Positions 16,061-24,820 of a DNA stretch of 32,064 nucleotides are shown here, one piece after another. The position numbers and the translations under genes were made by a program. The stretch comes from JAAYAY01 sp964429355 (GTDB lineage: Bacteria; Planctomycetota; Planctomycetia; Pirellulales; Thermoguttaceae), in assembly GCA_964429355.1 (NCBI GenBank), contig CAYSCH010000063.1, positions 1 to 32,064 of the forward strand, in the 5' to 3' direction. The first letter of the stretch is position 1, and each line of letters begins with the position of its first letter. The notes beneath the pieces were generated by a model. That model searched no databases, had not been told where the DNA came from, and saw only the letters and a list, made by a program, of their open reading frames with translations.

Positions 16061-17203
16061 ATGTGGATCATCGATCGCTACATGCTGAGGCAATTCCTGT
16101 CGACGTTCGTCATCTGTTCGATCAGTCTGTTTGGGCTGTATGTTGTTTTCGACCTGTTCACGAATATGGAAGAGTTCCTGCGGTGCGGCAAGGAGCACGG
16201 CGGGGTACTGCCGCTGATCATGACGTTTTACGGATACCGCACGGCCGAGTTTTTCGACCAGTTGGCGGGTCTCCTGGCCCTGGTGGCGGCCATGTTCACG
16301 CTGACCTGGATCCAGCGGCACAACGAACTGACGGCGTTGAATGCGGCAGGAGTGGCCAAGATGCGAGTGGCCGCGCCGGTGATCGGCGCCGCCGTTCTCA
16401 TAGCACTGGTGGCCGCGGGCAACCGTGAAGTGGTGATTCCGCGAATCCGGGACGCCCTCTCGCGGCGGCCACAGGATCTGGTGGGCGACGTAGGCCATCG
16501 CATGGACGCCGTGCCCGACAACCTGACCGATATCGTGTTTCGAGGGGAATACACGTATGCCAACGAACAACGGGTCAGCAAGCCGGATTTCTACCTACCG
16601 CGGCCATCGCCTCTGGATGTGTATGGACAGAATCTGGTTGCAGAAGACGCGTACTACCGCCCGGCCGAAGGAGACCGTCCTGCCGGTTACCTGTTGAAGG
16701 GTGTTACCAGGCCGGCTGACCTGGCCGGCAAGGAATCGTTGTATCTGGACGGGAAGCCGGTCATCATCACCCCCCGGGACGCGGGAGACTGGCTCCAGCC
16801 GGACGAGTGTTTCGTAGTCAGCGGGATTACCTTCATGCAACTGGCCAGTGGAGACGAGTGGCACGCCCATTCGTCCACGCCGGAACTGATTGCGGGCTTG
16901 CGCAATCCCAGCCTGGATTTCGGTGCCAACGTTCGAGTGGCGATCCATTCACGGATCGTCCAGCCGTTGCTCGACGTGACCTTGCTCTTTCTGGGGCTTC
17001 CGCTGGTGATGCGGCGAGAGAACCGAAACGTGTTCCTGGCGATCGGCGTCTGTGCAGCGGTCGTCTCGTTCTTTATGGTCGTTACGGTGGTCTGCCGGGC
17101 GATGGGAGCTTCCTACTGGGTGAGTCCGGCGCTCGGAGCCTGGCTTCCCCTGTTTGTTTTCGTGCCGCCGGCTGTTGTGCTGACAGATTCGATGCGCCAG
17201 TGA
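16061..17203 (+). CDS. LptF/LptG family permease (YjgP/YjgQ)
   Basis: An inner-membrane protein of 380 residues in the LptF/LptG family, whose members extract lipopolysaccharide from the inner membrane with the LptB ATPase. The N-terminus MWIIDRYMLRQFLSTF is the usual family opening. Membrane segments lie near 12-32, 62-84, 101-120 and three more between 290 and 375. A periplasmic beta-jellyroll-like domain lies between (about 125-285). The C-terminal block includes IVQPLLDVTLLFLGLPLVMRREN. It starts 4 bases after the aminotransferase, so the two are probably co-transcribed, though no functional link is obvious. Family members usually work as F/G pairs; the partner is not in the window, and F versus G cannot be told apart here. 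Confidence 0.88.
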   Translation: MWIIDRYMLRQFLSTFVICSISLFGLYVVFDLFTNMEEFLRCGKEHGGVLPLIMTFYGYRTAEFFDQLAGLLALVAAMFTLTWIQRHNELTALNAAGVAKMRVAAPVIGAAVLIALVAAGNREVVIPRIRDALSRRPQDLVGDVGHRMDAVPDNLTDIVFRGEYTYANEQRVSKPDFYLPRPSPLDVYGQNLVAEDAYYRPAEGDRPAGYLLKGVTRPADLAGKESLYLDGKPVIITPRDAGDWLQPDECFVVSGITFMQLASGDEWHAHSSTPELIAGLRNPSLDFGANVRVAIHSRIVQPLLDVTLLFLGLPLVMRRENRNVFLAIGVCAAVVSFFMVVTVVCRAMGASYWVSPALGAWLPLFVFVPPAVVLTDSMRQ

Positions 17204-17289
17204 ACAAGACGGCCTGACAGGACGGACGACTTTCCCGCGGGGAGGGATGTGCGCCATCGTTGGTTCTGCCAGCGGCCCGAAGACTAATT

Positions 17290-18798
17290 CTACATCCACC
17301 AGGGCTTGGCAGGGGCGGGAGTTGCCTCCTTCTTCTCGGCAGGTGGAGTACCGGTTGCGGGGGGAGGGGAAGTGCCGTCTGCCGTTGCGGCAGGGCCTGC
17401 AGAAGCAGGCGGCCCCCCCGGTGCCGGCGGGCCCGCTGGTGCCGGCGGAGATCCCGGGGGAGGTGGCGTCTGGGTGCTGGTCGCGCTGAGCGAGGCAAGG
17501 CACTCGCCGGGGGTCACGATGCCATCATCGTTCAGGTCGTAACGGAGGTACTCTCGAGCCTTGCTGTCGTCCCAACTGCTGGAATACTCGGCCATCGTGA
17601 CCTGCCCGTCCTTGTTGCCATCGCGCTCGCTGAACCAACTGGGCAACCCTTCGGGGAGCCGCTCGGTGGCCGAAAGGAATCGGTAAGACTTTCGCGACTC
17701 CTTCGATCCTTCCTTCCCGTCAGCGCCTTGATCGCGGTCTCGGCCTCCACCTCGATCGCCGCGGTCACCACCTCGATCGTCACCCTGGTCACCGCCTCGA
17801 TTGCCACCCATATAGGAGGCGACACGGGCGACCATCTCGTCGCGATCGATGCGGCCGTCGTGGTTGCGATCGATTTCGTTGGGATCCCCGCGTACCCCCT
17901 CCCACTCGCCTTTGTCGCGTTCGAGGACCCCGTTGCCATCGCGGTCGTAGCGACGCATCATCATTTCCGCGAACCCTTGGGCGCGCTCGTCCTGCTCGCC
18001 TCCCGATCCGCCCCGACTGGAGGATCGCCCGGCGGCCGACGTCGCCTCGGCTGGCCGCTGGCCAAATGCCAGAACCGTACCTTCTTCCTGGGGAACACCA
18101 AACCCCGGCACGAGCGGTTCTGGTTCTTTCTTCTTCTTACCCCCAAACTCCTCAGAAACCTTGTCGCGCAACTTGTCGATGACGACCGCCTTGCTGAAAT
18201 CAACTCCCATGCGGCTGCCAATGAATCCGAGAAAACGGCGACGGTCTTCCGGCACCTCACTGGGGTCAATGACACCGTCTTTATTGGCATCGAACCCGCG
18301 AAGCATCCCTTCGAACCGTGCAAACCGATCCTCGGCAGACTCGCCCCCCTCTCCACCAGGTAGCTGAGATCCTCGTCCGCCTCGATCCCGGCTGCCACCT
18401 CGATCAGAGCTGTTCCGATCTCCCCCTCCACCTCGGTCACCGCCACGGGAGAATCCTCCACCCATCATTCCGGGGCCGCCCATCATTCCGGGGCCGCCCA
18501 TCATGCCACCTGGGCCTCCCATCATACCTGGGCCTCCCATCATGCCACCTGGACCGCCCATCATACCTGGTCCGCCCATCATGCCATCTGGACCGCCCAT
18601 CATACCTGGGCCACCCATCATACCGCCTGGACCGCCCATCATACCTGGTCCACCCATCATTCCACCTGGGCCACCCATCATGCCCCGGCGACCTTCGCCT
18701 CCACCTCGGTCACCTCGCGTAGAAGGGGGCTGGGCATGGGCTTGAGACAGGACAAAGATGCCCGTAGCGAGAGCAACAAGTCGTATATATCTGGCCAT
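17290..18798 (-). CDS. Exported EF-hand protein with MMGGP repeat array
   Basis: A protein of 502 residues with a signal peptide cleaved near AHA/Q (22). Residues 40-114 are a repeat array of about 12 MMGGP units alternating in length, followed by RGG/RGD-rich stretches. Five EF-hand calcium loops are visible: DANKDGVIDPSE (170), DRDGNGVLERDK (285), DRNHDGRIDRDE (310), DGNKDGQVTMAE (393) and DLNDDGIVTPGE (421). The tail (about 440-500) is Pro/Ala-rich and ends KPWWM. I start at 18798 (MARYIRLVAL) because GAGGGGAG lies just upstream and the signal peptide begins there. A calcium-dependent surface or periplasmic role is inference. It faces away from the gene at 19167, which shares the Gly-Met-Pro composition. 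Confidence 0.88.
   Translation of the reverse strand: MARYIRLVALATGIFVLSQAHAQPPSTRGDRGGGEGRRGMMGGPGGMMGGPGMMGGPGGMMGGPGMMGGPDGMMGGPGMMGGPGGMMGGPGMMGGPGGMMGGPGMMGGPGMMGGGFSRGGDRGGGGDRNSSDRGGSRDRGGRGSQLPGGEGGESAEDRFARFEGMLRGFDANKDGVIDPSEVPEDRRRFLGFIGSRMGVDFSKAVVIDKLRDKVSEEFGGKKKKEPEPLVPGFGVPQEEGTVLAFGQRPAEATSAAGRSSSRGGSGGEQDERAQGFAEMMMRRYDRDGNGVLERDKGEWEGVRGDPNEIDRNHDGRIDRDEMVARVASYMGGNRGGDQGDDRGGDRGDRGGGRDRDQGADGKEGSKESRKSYRFLSATERLPEGLPSWFSERDGNKDGQVTMAEYSSSWDDSKAREYLRYDLNDDGIVTPGECLASLSATSTQTPPPPGSPPAPAGPPAPGGPPASAGPAATADGTSPPPATGTPPAEKKEATPAPAKPWWM
18457..18681 (-). repeat. In-frame minisatellite encoding MMGGP repeats
   Basis: About 225 bases of near-perfect 18- and 21-base units, which on the plus strand read CCCATCAT followed by an ACCTGG- or CCGGGG-like variable part. 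They encode alternating MMGGPG and MMGGPGG units in the EF-hand protein. One unit has Asp in place of Gly (MMGGPDG). Such arrays often change copy number. Confidence 0.93.
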
Positions 18799-19166
18799 TT
18801 TGACTCCCCTCATGGGAAGGGAAAGGGAAAACAAACCTGATTTCGGGCGGAGACTGCCTCGCGTTTGGCTCCCTCAGGAAGACCTGGTGAAATGGCGCTG
18901 CGGGGCCAACATCTAGTGTATCAAGGAGAGCGCTCGGGACCACACGCATCTTCGCGATTTGCTCGTGCCTTGCAATTGCCCTGCTCTCCTGTAGATTATG
19001 AACCCCATAGTGTGGGCAGGGTTCCTGAGGCGTAAACGAAATGTCTGCGTGCCGAAACCCTCCCTGCCAAGTGGTGTTCAAGGAAGTGTGCGACGCGGCA
19101 CAGTGCGTGACCGCGGGAGGAACTGTTCTGTGGAAACCTGGTGACCCAAGAAAAGGGAGCGTTTCA
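18799..19166. promoter_or_regulatory. Divergent intergenic region between the two repeat proteins
   Basis: About 370 bases between the EF-hand gene (minus) and the GMGGPGG protein gene (plus). It should hold both promoters. I found no clear sigma-70 or sigma-54 site. Ribosome binding sites are good on both sides (GAGGGGAG on the minus strand, AAAGGGAG on the plus strand). Confidence 0.45.
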
Positions 19167-20078
19167 ATGAAGTTTACCCCCCGTTTGGTGAGAGTGGCAG
19201 TGTTTGCCTTGAGTGTGGCGTTGATCGCCGGTTCGGCGATGGCCCAGCCCGGTGGCGGGCGAGCCCCCGGGATGGGAGGCCCTGGCATGGGCGGCCCCGG
19301 CGGGATGAGAGGTCCCGGTGGAATGGGAGGCTTTGGGGGCGGCGGCGTGATAGGCCTCCTGCGGACGGAGTTGATGCAAACAGAGCTCGGCATCGACAAG
19401 GCGACCGTGGAAAAAGCCGAGGGAGTCGTCCGGACCGCCATGGAAGAGGGGCGAGCCAGTTTTGAAGGGCTGCGAGATCTCTCCGAGGAGCAGCGTCGAG
19501 CCAAGTTCGAAGAAATGCGGACCCAAATGCAGGAGCGGATGAAAGACCTGGAGAAGAAAATCGCCGAAGTGATCGGCATGGAGAAATTCGGGCGTCTCAA
19601 AGAAATCGAACTTCAAATGTCCGGGGTCGAGGGCATAAGCCGGCCGGAAGTGTCGGCCTTTCTGGGGCTGACCGACGCGCAGAAGGAGAAGATTGACGAG
19701 TTGCGGCAGGCCAATCGCGAGAAAGCCCGCGAGAAGATGGGCGCGATTTTCTCCGGTAATTTCCGCGAAATGAGCGAAGAAGAGCGAACGGCTAGCCGCG
19801 AGAAGATGGAAACTCTCCGCAAGGAGCTGCAGACCGAGCTGGAGACCGGAGTGATGGGCCAGATCACCGACGATCAAAAGGCCAAGTTGGGCCAGATGAT
19901 GGGTGAGCCTTTCGCCAAGATGGAAGAACTCCGCGAGCAGTTGCGAGCCAGTTTTTTTGGTGGAGGCCGAGGTCCTGAAGGAAGAGGAGGCGATCGCGGT
20001 AATCGCGGCGATCGCGGTGGCGAGCGAGGCGGCGAGCGAGGCTCGCGGGGTGAGGGTCGTCCGCAGCGTCCAACCTAG
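19167..20078 (+). CDS. Exported helical protein with GMGGPGG segment and RGG-rich tail
   Basis: A protein of 303 residues, function unknown. It has a clear signal peptide, MKFTPRLVRVAVFALSVALI, cleaved near AMA/Q (26). A Gly/Met/Pro segment follows (about 30-60; GMGGPGMGGPGG). A long, strongly helical, charged region (about 65-270) contains LSEEQRRAKFEEMRTQMQER and LTDAQKEKIDELRQANREK, in the style of Spy/CpxP-like periplasmic helical proteins. The tail (about 272-303) is rich in RGG and RGD. I start at 19167 where AAAGGGAG and the signal peptide agree; the upstream in-frame ATG at 19041 adds an unlikely extension. The shared Gly-Met-Pro composition and divergent position suggest it is a partner of the EF-hand protein. 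Confidence 0.87.
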   Translation: MKFTPRLVRVAVFALSVALIAGSAMAQPGGGRAPGMGGPGMGGPGGMRGPGGMGGFGGGGVIGLLRTELMQTELGIDKATVEKAEGVVRTAMEEGRASFEGLRDLSEEQRRAKFEEMRTQMQERMKDLEKKIAEVIGMEKFGRLKEIELQMSGVEGISRPEVSAFLGLTDAQKEKIDELRQANREKAREKMGAIFSGNFREMSEEERTASREKMETLRKELQTELETGVMGQITDDQKAKLGQMMGEPFAKMEELREQLRASFFGGGRGPEGRGGDRGNRGDRGGERGGERGSRGEGRPQRPT

Positions 20079-20133
20079 TCACCGATAGCTAGACCCAACC
20101 CGCTGGAGTTGAACCAGCCAGTGCCAATGGAAA

Positions 20134-20187
20134 GTCCCGGCTCGGCGCCCCTGCCGTAGAGGGGGCGCTGCCGGGACGTATTGTTTT
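20134..20187 (+). terminator. Strong hairpin terminator after the RGG-rich protein gene
   Basis: GTCCCGGC (20134-20141) pairs with GCCGGGAC (20170-20177). An inner GCGCCCC/GGGGCGC stem extends the structure. It is followed by GTATTGTTTT. It lies 55 bases after the stop at 20078 and isolates this gene from the secretion operon. Confidence 0.75.
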
Positions 20188-20415
20188 CCCCAATTAGAAT
20201 GAAAGTGGTGGACGAATCAGGCTCCAAGGCCGTATTGTGGAGTTGGGTGGACGGAGGATTGAGCAGCCCGTACCTGTTCTTGAGAAGGTGCGTAGCCTGT
20301 TGAGACAGGATGTAATCGAGGGCGCCAAGCGCGGCAGTGGATTCTGGTGCTTTCTGGTCGGCTTGGCGGCTCCCCTCCAGCCAACCAGAGCCGCCCTCCC
20401 AGTTGACGGAATCGA

Positions 20416-22113
20416 GTGATGGAAGCCGGTGAAGTTCTGCTGAAAAAGGGTTTGCTCGACTCGAGGCAGCTCGAGCAATCGCGCCGCGCCCAGGCCGACG
20501 GAATGCGTTTGGACGAGGTGGCGGTAAACCTCGGTTTTCTCACCGAAGAGGCCGCCCTTCGCGCGCTAGGGGAAGAGGTTGGTGTACGCTTCGTTGATCT
20601 GAACGAAACCAAGGTGGATCTTTCGCTTCTGAAGGGATTCCCGGCCAAGCTGATCCACCGCGAATCGGTGTTCCCGATCGAACAGCGGAACGGATCGCTG
20701 ATCGTGGCCACCAGCGACCCGTTCAATCTTTACGCTTTGGACGAGATCAGTTCCGCCACCGGCAAATCGGTGATACCCGTGCTGGCTTCAGGCGAGGAGA
20801 TCGCCAAGCTCATCAAGACTCATTTCGGGGTGGGCAGCGAGACGGTCGAGGGTCTGATCGCCCAGGCAGACGATTCGCGGATCGAACTGCTCGAGGAGAT
20901 CGAATCGGACGGTTCAGAGCTCTCCGAACTGGCGCAGGAGCCATCGGTTGTTCGGCTGGTGAACGAGATTCTGCTGGAAGCGTTGGAGTCGCGGGCGAGC
21001 GACGTCCATGTGGAATCCGAGGCGGAGGCCCTCCGGGTCCGGTATCGCATCGACGGAGTGCTCCACCCCCAGCCGGTGCCGCCGGAAATCAACCGATTTC
21101 GCTCGGCGATCATCAGCCGTCTGAAAATCATGGCCCGGCTGAACATTGCGGAGCGGCGTCTGCCGCAGGACGGCCGGATTCAACTGAAAGTCGCCGGCCG
21201 GGAAGTCGACGTGCGCGTTTCCGTGTTGCCGATGATCCACGGCGAAGGCGTCGTGCTCCGCCTGTTGGACAAGAGTTCCATCGACTTCTCGCTCGCCAAG
21301 CTGGGGATGCAGTCGAAGATCTTCGAGATGTTTCGTGAGATCATCCATCTCCCGCACGGGATCGTGCTTTCGGTGGGTCCGACCGGTTGCGGAAAGACGA
21401 CCACTCTCTACGGATCGCTGCTCGAGATCCGCTCGCCGGAAACCAAGATCATCACCACGGAGGATCCCGTGGAATACCAGTTGGCGGGCATCAACCAGAT
21501 CCAGGTGCACAGCAAGATCGGGTTGACGTTCGGCCACTGCCTGCGAAGCATCTTGCGCCACGACCCGGACGTAGTGCTGGTGGGAGAAATTCGCGACCTG
21601 GAGACGGCGGAAAACGCGATTCAGGCGTCGCTCACCGGTCACATGGTCTTCAGCACTCTGCACACGAACGACGCCGCGGGGGCCTACACACGTCTGACCG
21701 ATATGCAGGTTGAACCGTTCCTGGTGGCCAGCACTTTGGAAGCCGTGATGGGGCAACGCCTGGTCCGGGTGCTCTGCAAGGAGTGTTGCGAGGAGTACGA
21801 CCCGCTGCCGACCGATCTGCCGAAAGACTTCCCGATCGACCGGCTTGGGAGCCGAGGGAAGCTCCGCCGCCCACGAGGATGCCGAGTTTGCCGGCAACTG
21901 GGTTATCGAGGACGAATCGGGCTGTTCGAATTGCTCGTGACCACCGAGGAGATTCGACGTCTGGCCCACGACCGGGCCAATACCTGGACGATTCAGAAGC
22001 AGGCACGGGAGCAGGGCATGATGACGATGCGAGAGGACGGGTGGGAGAAAGTTCTCTCGGGCATCACGACCGTCGACGAGGTGGTCCGCGTGACGAAGGA
22101 GAATCCGTATTAG
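20416..22113 (+). CDS. gspE: Type II secretion ATPase GspE
   Basis: The cytoplasmic hexameric ATPase that powers pseudopilus assembly. It has 565 residues. The N-terminal GspE/PilB domain (about 3-150) is followed by the catalytic domain, with Walker A GPTGCGKTTT (321-330), the Asp box around ITTEDPVEYQL, Walker B DPDVVLVGEIRD (383-394) and the His box FSTLHTNDA. A four-cysteine zinc site is present at C454/C457 and C489/C492, as expected for GspE. The frame opens with GTG at 20416 directly followed by ATG at 20419; either may be used and both lack a strong ribosome binding site. It is the first gene of the operon and ends 12 bases before gspF. Confidence 0.96.
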   Translation: MMEAGEVLLKKGLLDSRQLEQSRRAQADGMRLDEVAVNLGFLTEEAALRALGEEVGVRFVDLNETKVDLSLLKGFPAKLIHRESVFPIEQRNGSLIVATSDPFNLYALDEISSATGKSVIPVLASGEEIAKLIKTHFGVGSETVEGLIAQADDSRIELLEEIESDGSELSELAQEPSVVRLVNEILLEALESRASDVHVESEAEALRVRYRIDGVLHPQPVPPEINRFRSAIISRLKIMARLNIAERRLPQDGRIQLKVAGREVDVRVSVLPMIHGEGVVLRLLDKSSIDFSLAKLGMQSKIFEMFREIIHLPHGIVLSVGPTGCGKTTTLYGSLLEIRSPETKIITTEDPVEYQLAGINQIQVHSKIGLTFGHCLRSILRHDPDVVLVGEIRDLETAENAIQASLTGHMVFSTLHTNDAAGAYTRLTDMQVEPFLVASTLEAVMGQRLVRVLCKECCEEYDPLPTDLPKDFPIDRLGSRGKLRRPRGCRVCRQLGYRGRIGLFELLVTTEEIRRLAHDRANTWTIQKQAREQGMMTMREDGWEKVLSGITTVDEVVRVTKENPY

Positions 22114-22125
22114 CGGTGAGTGACG

Positions 22126-23328
22126 ATGCCTGAGTTTTCCTACATTGCGCGAACTCCTGAAGGCGAGAAGGTCGCGGGAGCGATCACGGCGGGCTCCGAG
22201 CGCGAGGCCCTGGCAAACCTCGCGGGGCGATCGCTGTTTCCGGTCGACGTTCGGGCCGATTCACCCGTGACCGCGCCGGGGAAAGTGCGGCGAGTGCCGG
22301 CCCAACTGCGGGCGACGATGTACTCTCAGTTGGCCGATCTGCTGCGAAGCGGGGTACCCCTGCTGCGGAGTATCGCGGTTCTGATGCGGCAGACGACCCA
22401 TTCGGGCCTCAAAGAGGTGCTGGGCGAAGTGCACCGCCACGTGGAGGACGGCTCCACGCTTTCGGAAGCCATGGCCCGATACCCGCGGGTGTTCGGCGAG
22501 ATGTCGATCAGCATGATCCGGGCCGGAGGTGAAGGGGGATTTTTGGAGGAGGCGCTGGCCCGGGTGGCCGAATTCACCGACGCCCAGGACGATCTCCGCA
22601 AACGCACCAACGGCGCGTTGGCTTATCCGGTTTTTCTGGCAGTCGTCGGCACCCTGGTGGTGGTAATTCTTCTGGTCTTCTTCGTTCCGAAGTTTGAAGA
22701 CCTGTTCGCCGAGCTTCGCGCTCGCGGCGAGTTGCCGATGGTGACCGACCTGCTGTTGAACACGAGTGCCCTGGTGGCAAACTACGGACTGTACCTTGCC
22801 GCAGTGCTGGTTGCGGCCGGATTGTTTCTCACCCGATGGCTGAAAACGGACCAGGGGAGGATGATTCTGGATCAGATCCGGATCAAGTTGCCGATCGTCG
22901 GCAAGGTGTTTCTGAGTCTGGCCGTTGCCCGTTTCTGCCGGGTGCTGGGAACACTGCTTCATAACGGCGTACCGATCGTCCGCTCGCTGGAGATTTCGGC
23001 CGACGCCACCGGCAACCGCGTGCTGGGGCTGGCGATTCTGGAGGCTTCGGCGAACATATCCGGCGGCGAGTCGTTGGCCGGTCCGCTGGCGGCGAGCGGT
23101 CACTTCCCGCCGATGGTGGTGGAGATGGTGGCCGTGGCGGAAGAATCAAACACCCTGGAACATGTCCTGCTCAACATCGCCGATTCCCTGGAGCGGCGGA
23201 CGTGGCGCCAGTTGGATATAGCCGTGCGACTGATTGAACCCCTGATGCTGCTGATGCTTGCAAGCGTTGTTCTCCTGCTGGTGATCGCGCTTCTGCTGCC
23301 GGTCCTGAAGATGAGCACCACGATCTAG
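22126..23328 (+). CDS. gspF: Type II secretion inner-membrane platform protein GspF
   Basis: GspF is the polytopic inner-membrane platform protein that contacts GspE and the L/M proteins. The protein has 400 residues from the ATG at 22126 (MPEFSYIARTPEGEKVAG, a standard GspF opening). Two repeated GspF domains are visible. The first has SQLADLLRSGVPLLRSIAVL and the second RFCRVLGTLLHNGVPIVRSL, each followed by a gatekeeper-like GG or AAE segment (MIRAGGEGGFLEEAL, MVAVAEESNTLEHVL). Three hydrophobic segments lie near 168-190, 220-240 and 370-395. A GTG two codons upstream is a weaker start. Confidence 0.95.
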   Translation: MPEFSYIARTPEGEKVAGAITAGSEREALANLAGRSLFPVDVRADSPVTAPGKVRRVPAQLRATMYSQLADLLRSGVPLLRSIAVLMRQTTHSGLKEVLGEVHRHVEDGSTLSEAMARYPRVFGEMSISMIRAGGEGGFLEEALARVAEFTDAQDDLRKRTNGALAYPVFLAVVGTLVVVILLVFFVPKFEDLFAELRARGELPMVTDLLLNTSALVANYGLYLAAVLVAAGLFLTRWLKTDQGRMILDQIRIKLPIVGKVFLSLAVARFCRVLGTLLHNGVPIVRSLEISADATGNRVLGLAILEASANISGGESLAGPLAASGHFPPMVVEMVAVAEESNTLEHVLLNIADSLERRTWRQLDIAVRLIEPLMLLMLASVVLLLVIALLLPVLKMSTTI

Positions 23329-23538
23329 GGCGTGTGGACCAACAAGGAATAAACTGAGAAGTGGTTTCAGAACCACAACCGAAGCCTTCCACGGGCCGAA
23401 GACGCGGGAATCGCCGCAGGTCCTGGAATCGGCACGACGAGGCCGTAACCGAACGAGTGCTCCACGGACATGGATGTGCACTGTCGGTGATTGTGTTATC
23501 GGTCCGAAGAGACAAACGCATTTTTTGAGGAGTCCCTG
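23329..23538 (+). promoter_or_regulatory. Leader region before gspG
   Basis: A 210-base gap in an otherwise tight operon. It contains a perfect hairpin, GTGGTT-TCAG-AACCAC (23361-23376), and a GGGAATCGCCGCA segment also found (12 of 13 bases) in the gspK-gspL gap. It ends with a T-run and GAGGAG before the gspG start. It may be a processing site or internal promoter that raises expression of the major pseudopilin. Confidence 0.4.
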
Positions 23539-23988
23539 ATGATGTCCAGACGACGACAAACTCGACGAGGCCGTCAAGGCTTCACGCTGATCGAAGTGCT
23601 GCTCGTTCTTGTGATTCTGGTGGTGCTCGCGTCCATTGCCGGTACCAATTACATGAGAATTCAGAAAACGGCGAACATCAACGCAGCCAGGACCCAGATC
23701 GGCGCGCTGGAAACGCCGCTGGAGGCCTATCGGCTGGACGTCGGCGAGTATCCGACGACCGAGCAGGGGTTGGCGGCCTTGCGGGAGATGCCCAACGGTG
23801 TTTCCGAGACCAAGTGGGTCGGCCCGTATCTCAAGAAGAACATCCCCAACGATCCCTGGGGACAACCCTATCAGTACGAGTATCCGGGCAGCCACGATGA
23901 AGAAGTGCCGGACATCTGGTCCATGGGACCTGACATGAACAGTGGCACGGACGACGATATTGGAAACTGGGCGGTAGAAACCGACTAG
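23539..23988 (+). CDS. gspG: Type II secretion major pseudopilin GspG
   Basis: The main subunit of the pseudopilus. The prepilin is 149 residues with a 14-residue basic leader. The prepilin peptidase site is RQG/FTLIEVLLVLVILVVLAS, with Glu at +5. The GspG-specific body includes YPTTEQGLAAL, NDPWGQPYQYEYPG and the C-terminal calcium-binding loop GTDDDIGNW. I start at 23539, where GAGGAG is spaced 6 bases upstream. A second ATG follows at 23542. The frame also opens upstream at GTG 23491, which I reject. Confidence 0.97.
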   Translation: MMSRRRQTRRGRQGFTLIEVLLVLVILVVLASIAGTNYMRIQKTANINAARTQIGALETPLEAYRLDVGEYPTTEQGLAALREMPNGVSETKWVGPYLKKNIPNDPWGQPYQYEYPGSHDEEVPDIWSMGPDMNSGTDDDIGNWAVETD

Positions 23989-24065
23989 CGACTGGGCGGC
24001 ACTCGTGCAGGGAGGCCGCAGGCTGACCGCCACTCGAGTCGGACCATGACTTGCGGAACTGACCG

Positions 24066-24743
24066 ATGCATTCAGGATCGCCACGCACCGACCGCCGGGC
24101 CGTCACCTTGATCGAGGTCCTCCTCGTATTGGCGCTGCTCGTGGTTCTCGCCTCGATGACGTGGCCAGCCCTGGATCGGCCGATGGCCAACCAACGCTTG
24201 CGCAAGGCGGCCGACCGGGTGCGGACGGCATGGACCCGCGCTCGCATCGACGCGATGTCTACCGGGCAGACGTTGCTCTTTCGGTGCACACTCGAGTCGA
24301 ACCAGTACACGATCCAGTCGCAGACCGGTCCGGAGTCGGTCGAGTTCATCAGCAGTTCTACCGACGGCCAGTTCAACGAAAGCGAGAGCCCATCGGAGGA
24401 ACCGCTCTCGACCAAGACCCGCACACTGCCGGAAGACGTTCAATTCGTCGACGGAGTGGTAGCCTTCGACACGAGGGCCGCGATCCTCACCGAAGGAAAC
24501 GACACAATGACTTCCGAGATTGAGGGACAATCCCTCAACCCGGTTTTCTTCTTCCCCGACGGCACCACCTCCACGGCAACCTTGATCCTCGAAAACAAGT
24601 ATCAGCGTCGCATTGAGCTGTCCCTCCGCGGCCTTACCGGCGTGATCACCGTTGGCGACACCTATCCGGCGGACGACTCGCTTCACGGGCCGGACGACTC
24701 CCTCCAGACGACTGAAGAGTCGGCGGGAACCAGGAGAGACTGA
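24066..24743 (+). CDS. gspH: Type II secretion minor pseudopilin GspH
   Basis: A minor pseudopilin of 225 residues that sits near the pseudopilus tip. The leader is 12 residues. The cleavage motif is RRA/VTLIEVLLVLALLVVLAS: the usual Gly at -1 is Ala, while Glu at +5 is kept. Known prepilin peptidases strongly prefer Gly at -1 but Ala can be tolerated. The following helix (RPMANQRLRKAADRVRTAWTRARIDAM) and beta-rich globular part, with FFFPDGTTSTATL, match GspH. A low-complexity acidic tail follows. The gene is 77 bases after gspG and before gspI, the normal order. Confidence 0.87.
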   Translation: MHSGSPRTDRRAVTLIEVLLVLALLVVLASMTWPALDRPMANQRLRKAADRVRTAWTRARIDAMSTGQTLLFRCTLESNQYTIQSQTGPESVEFISSSTDGQFNESESPSEEPLSTKTRTLPEDVQFVDGVVAFDTRAAILTEGNDTMTSEIEGQSLNPVFFFPDGTTSTATLILENKYQRRIELSLRGLTGVITVGDTYPADDSLHGPDDSLQTTEESAGTRRD

Positions 24744-24820
24744 ACCGCTCACCATGATCCCGATCCGCCGCGCGTTGCGAGATCCGCCATACGAAACCAG
24801 TCTGAATTCCAAGAATACCA

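Noticed and set aside
15242..16570. Minus-strand open frame of 442 codons opposite the aminotransferase and permease
   Set aside because: Spans two convincing plus-strand genes, is Arg/Pro/Ser-rich and has no recognisable domain.
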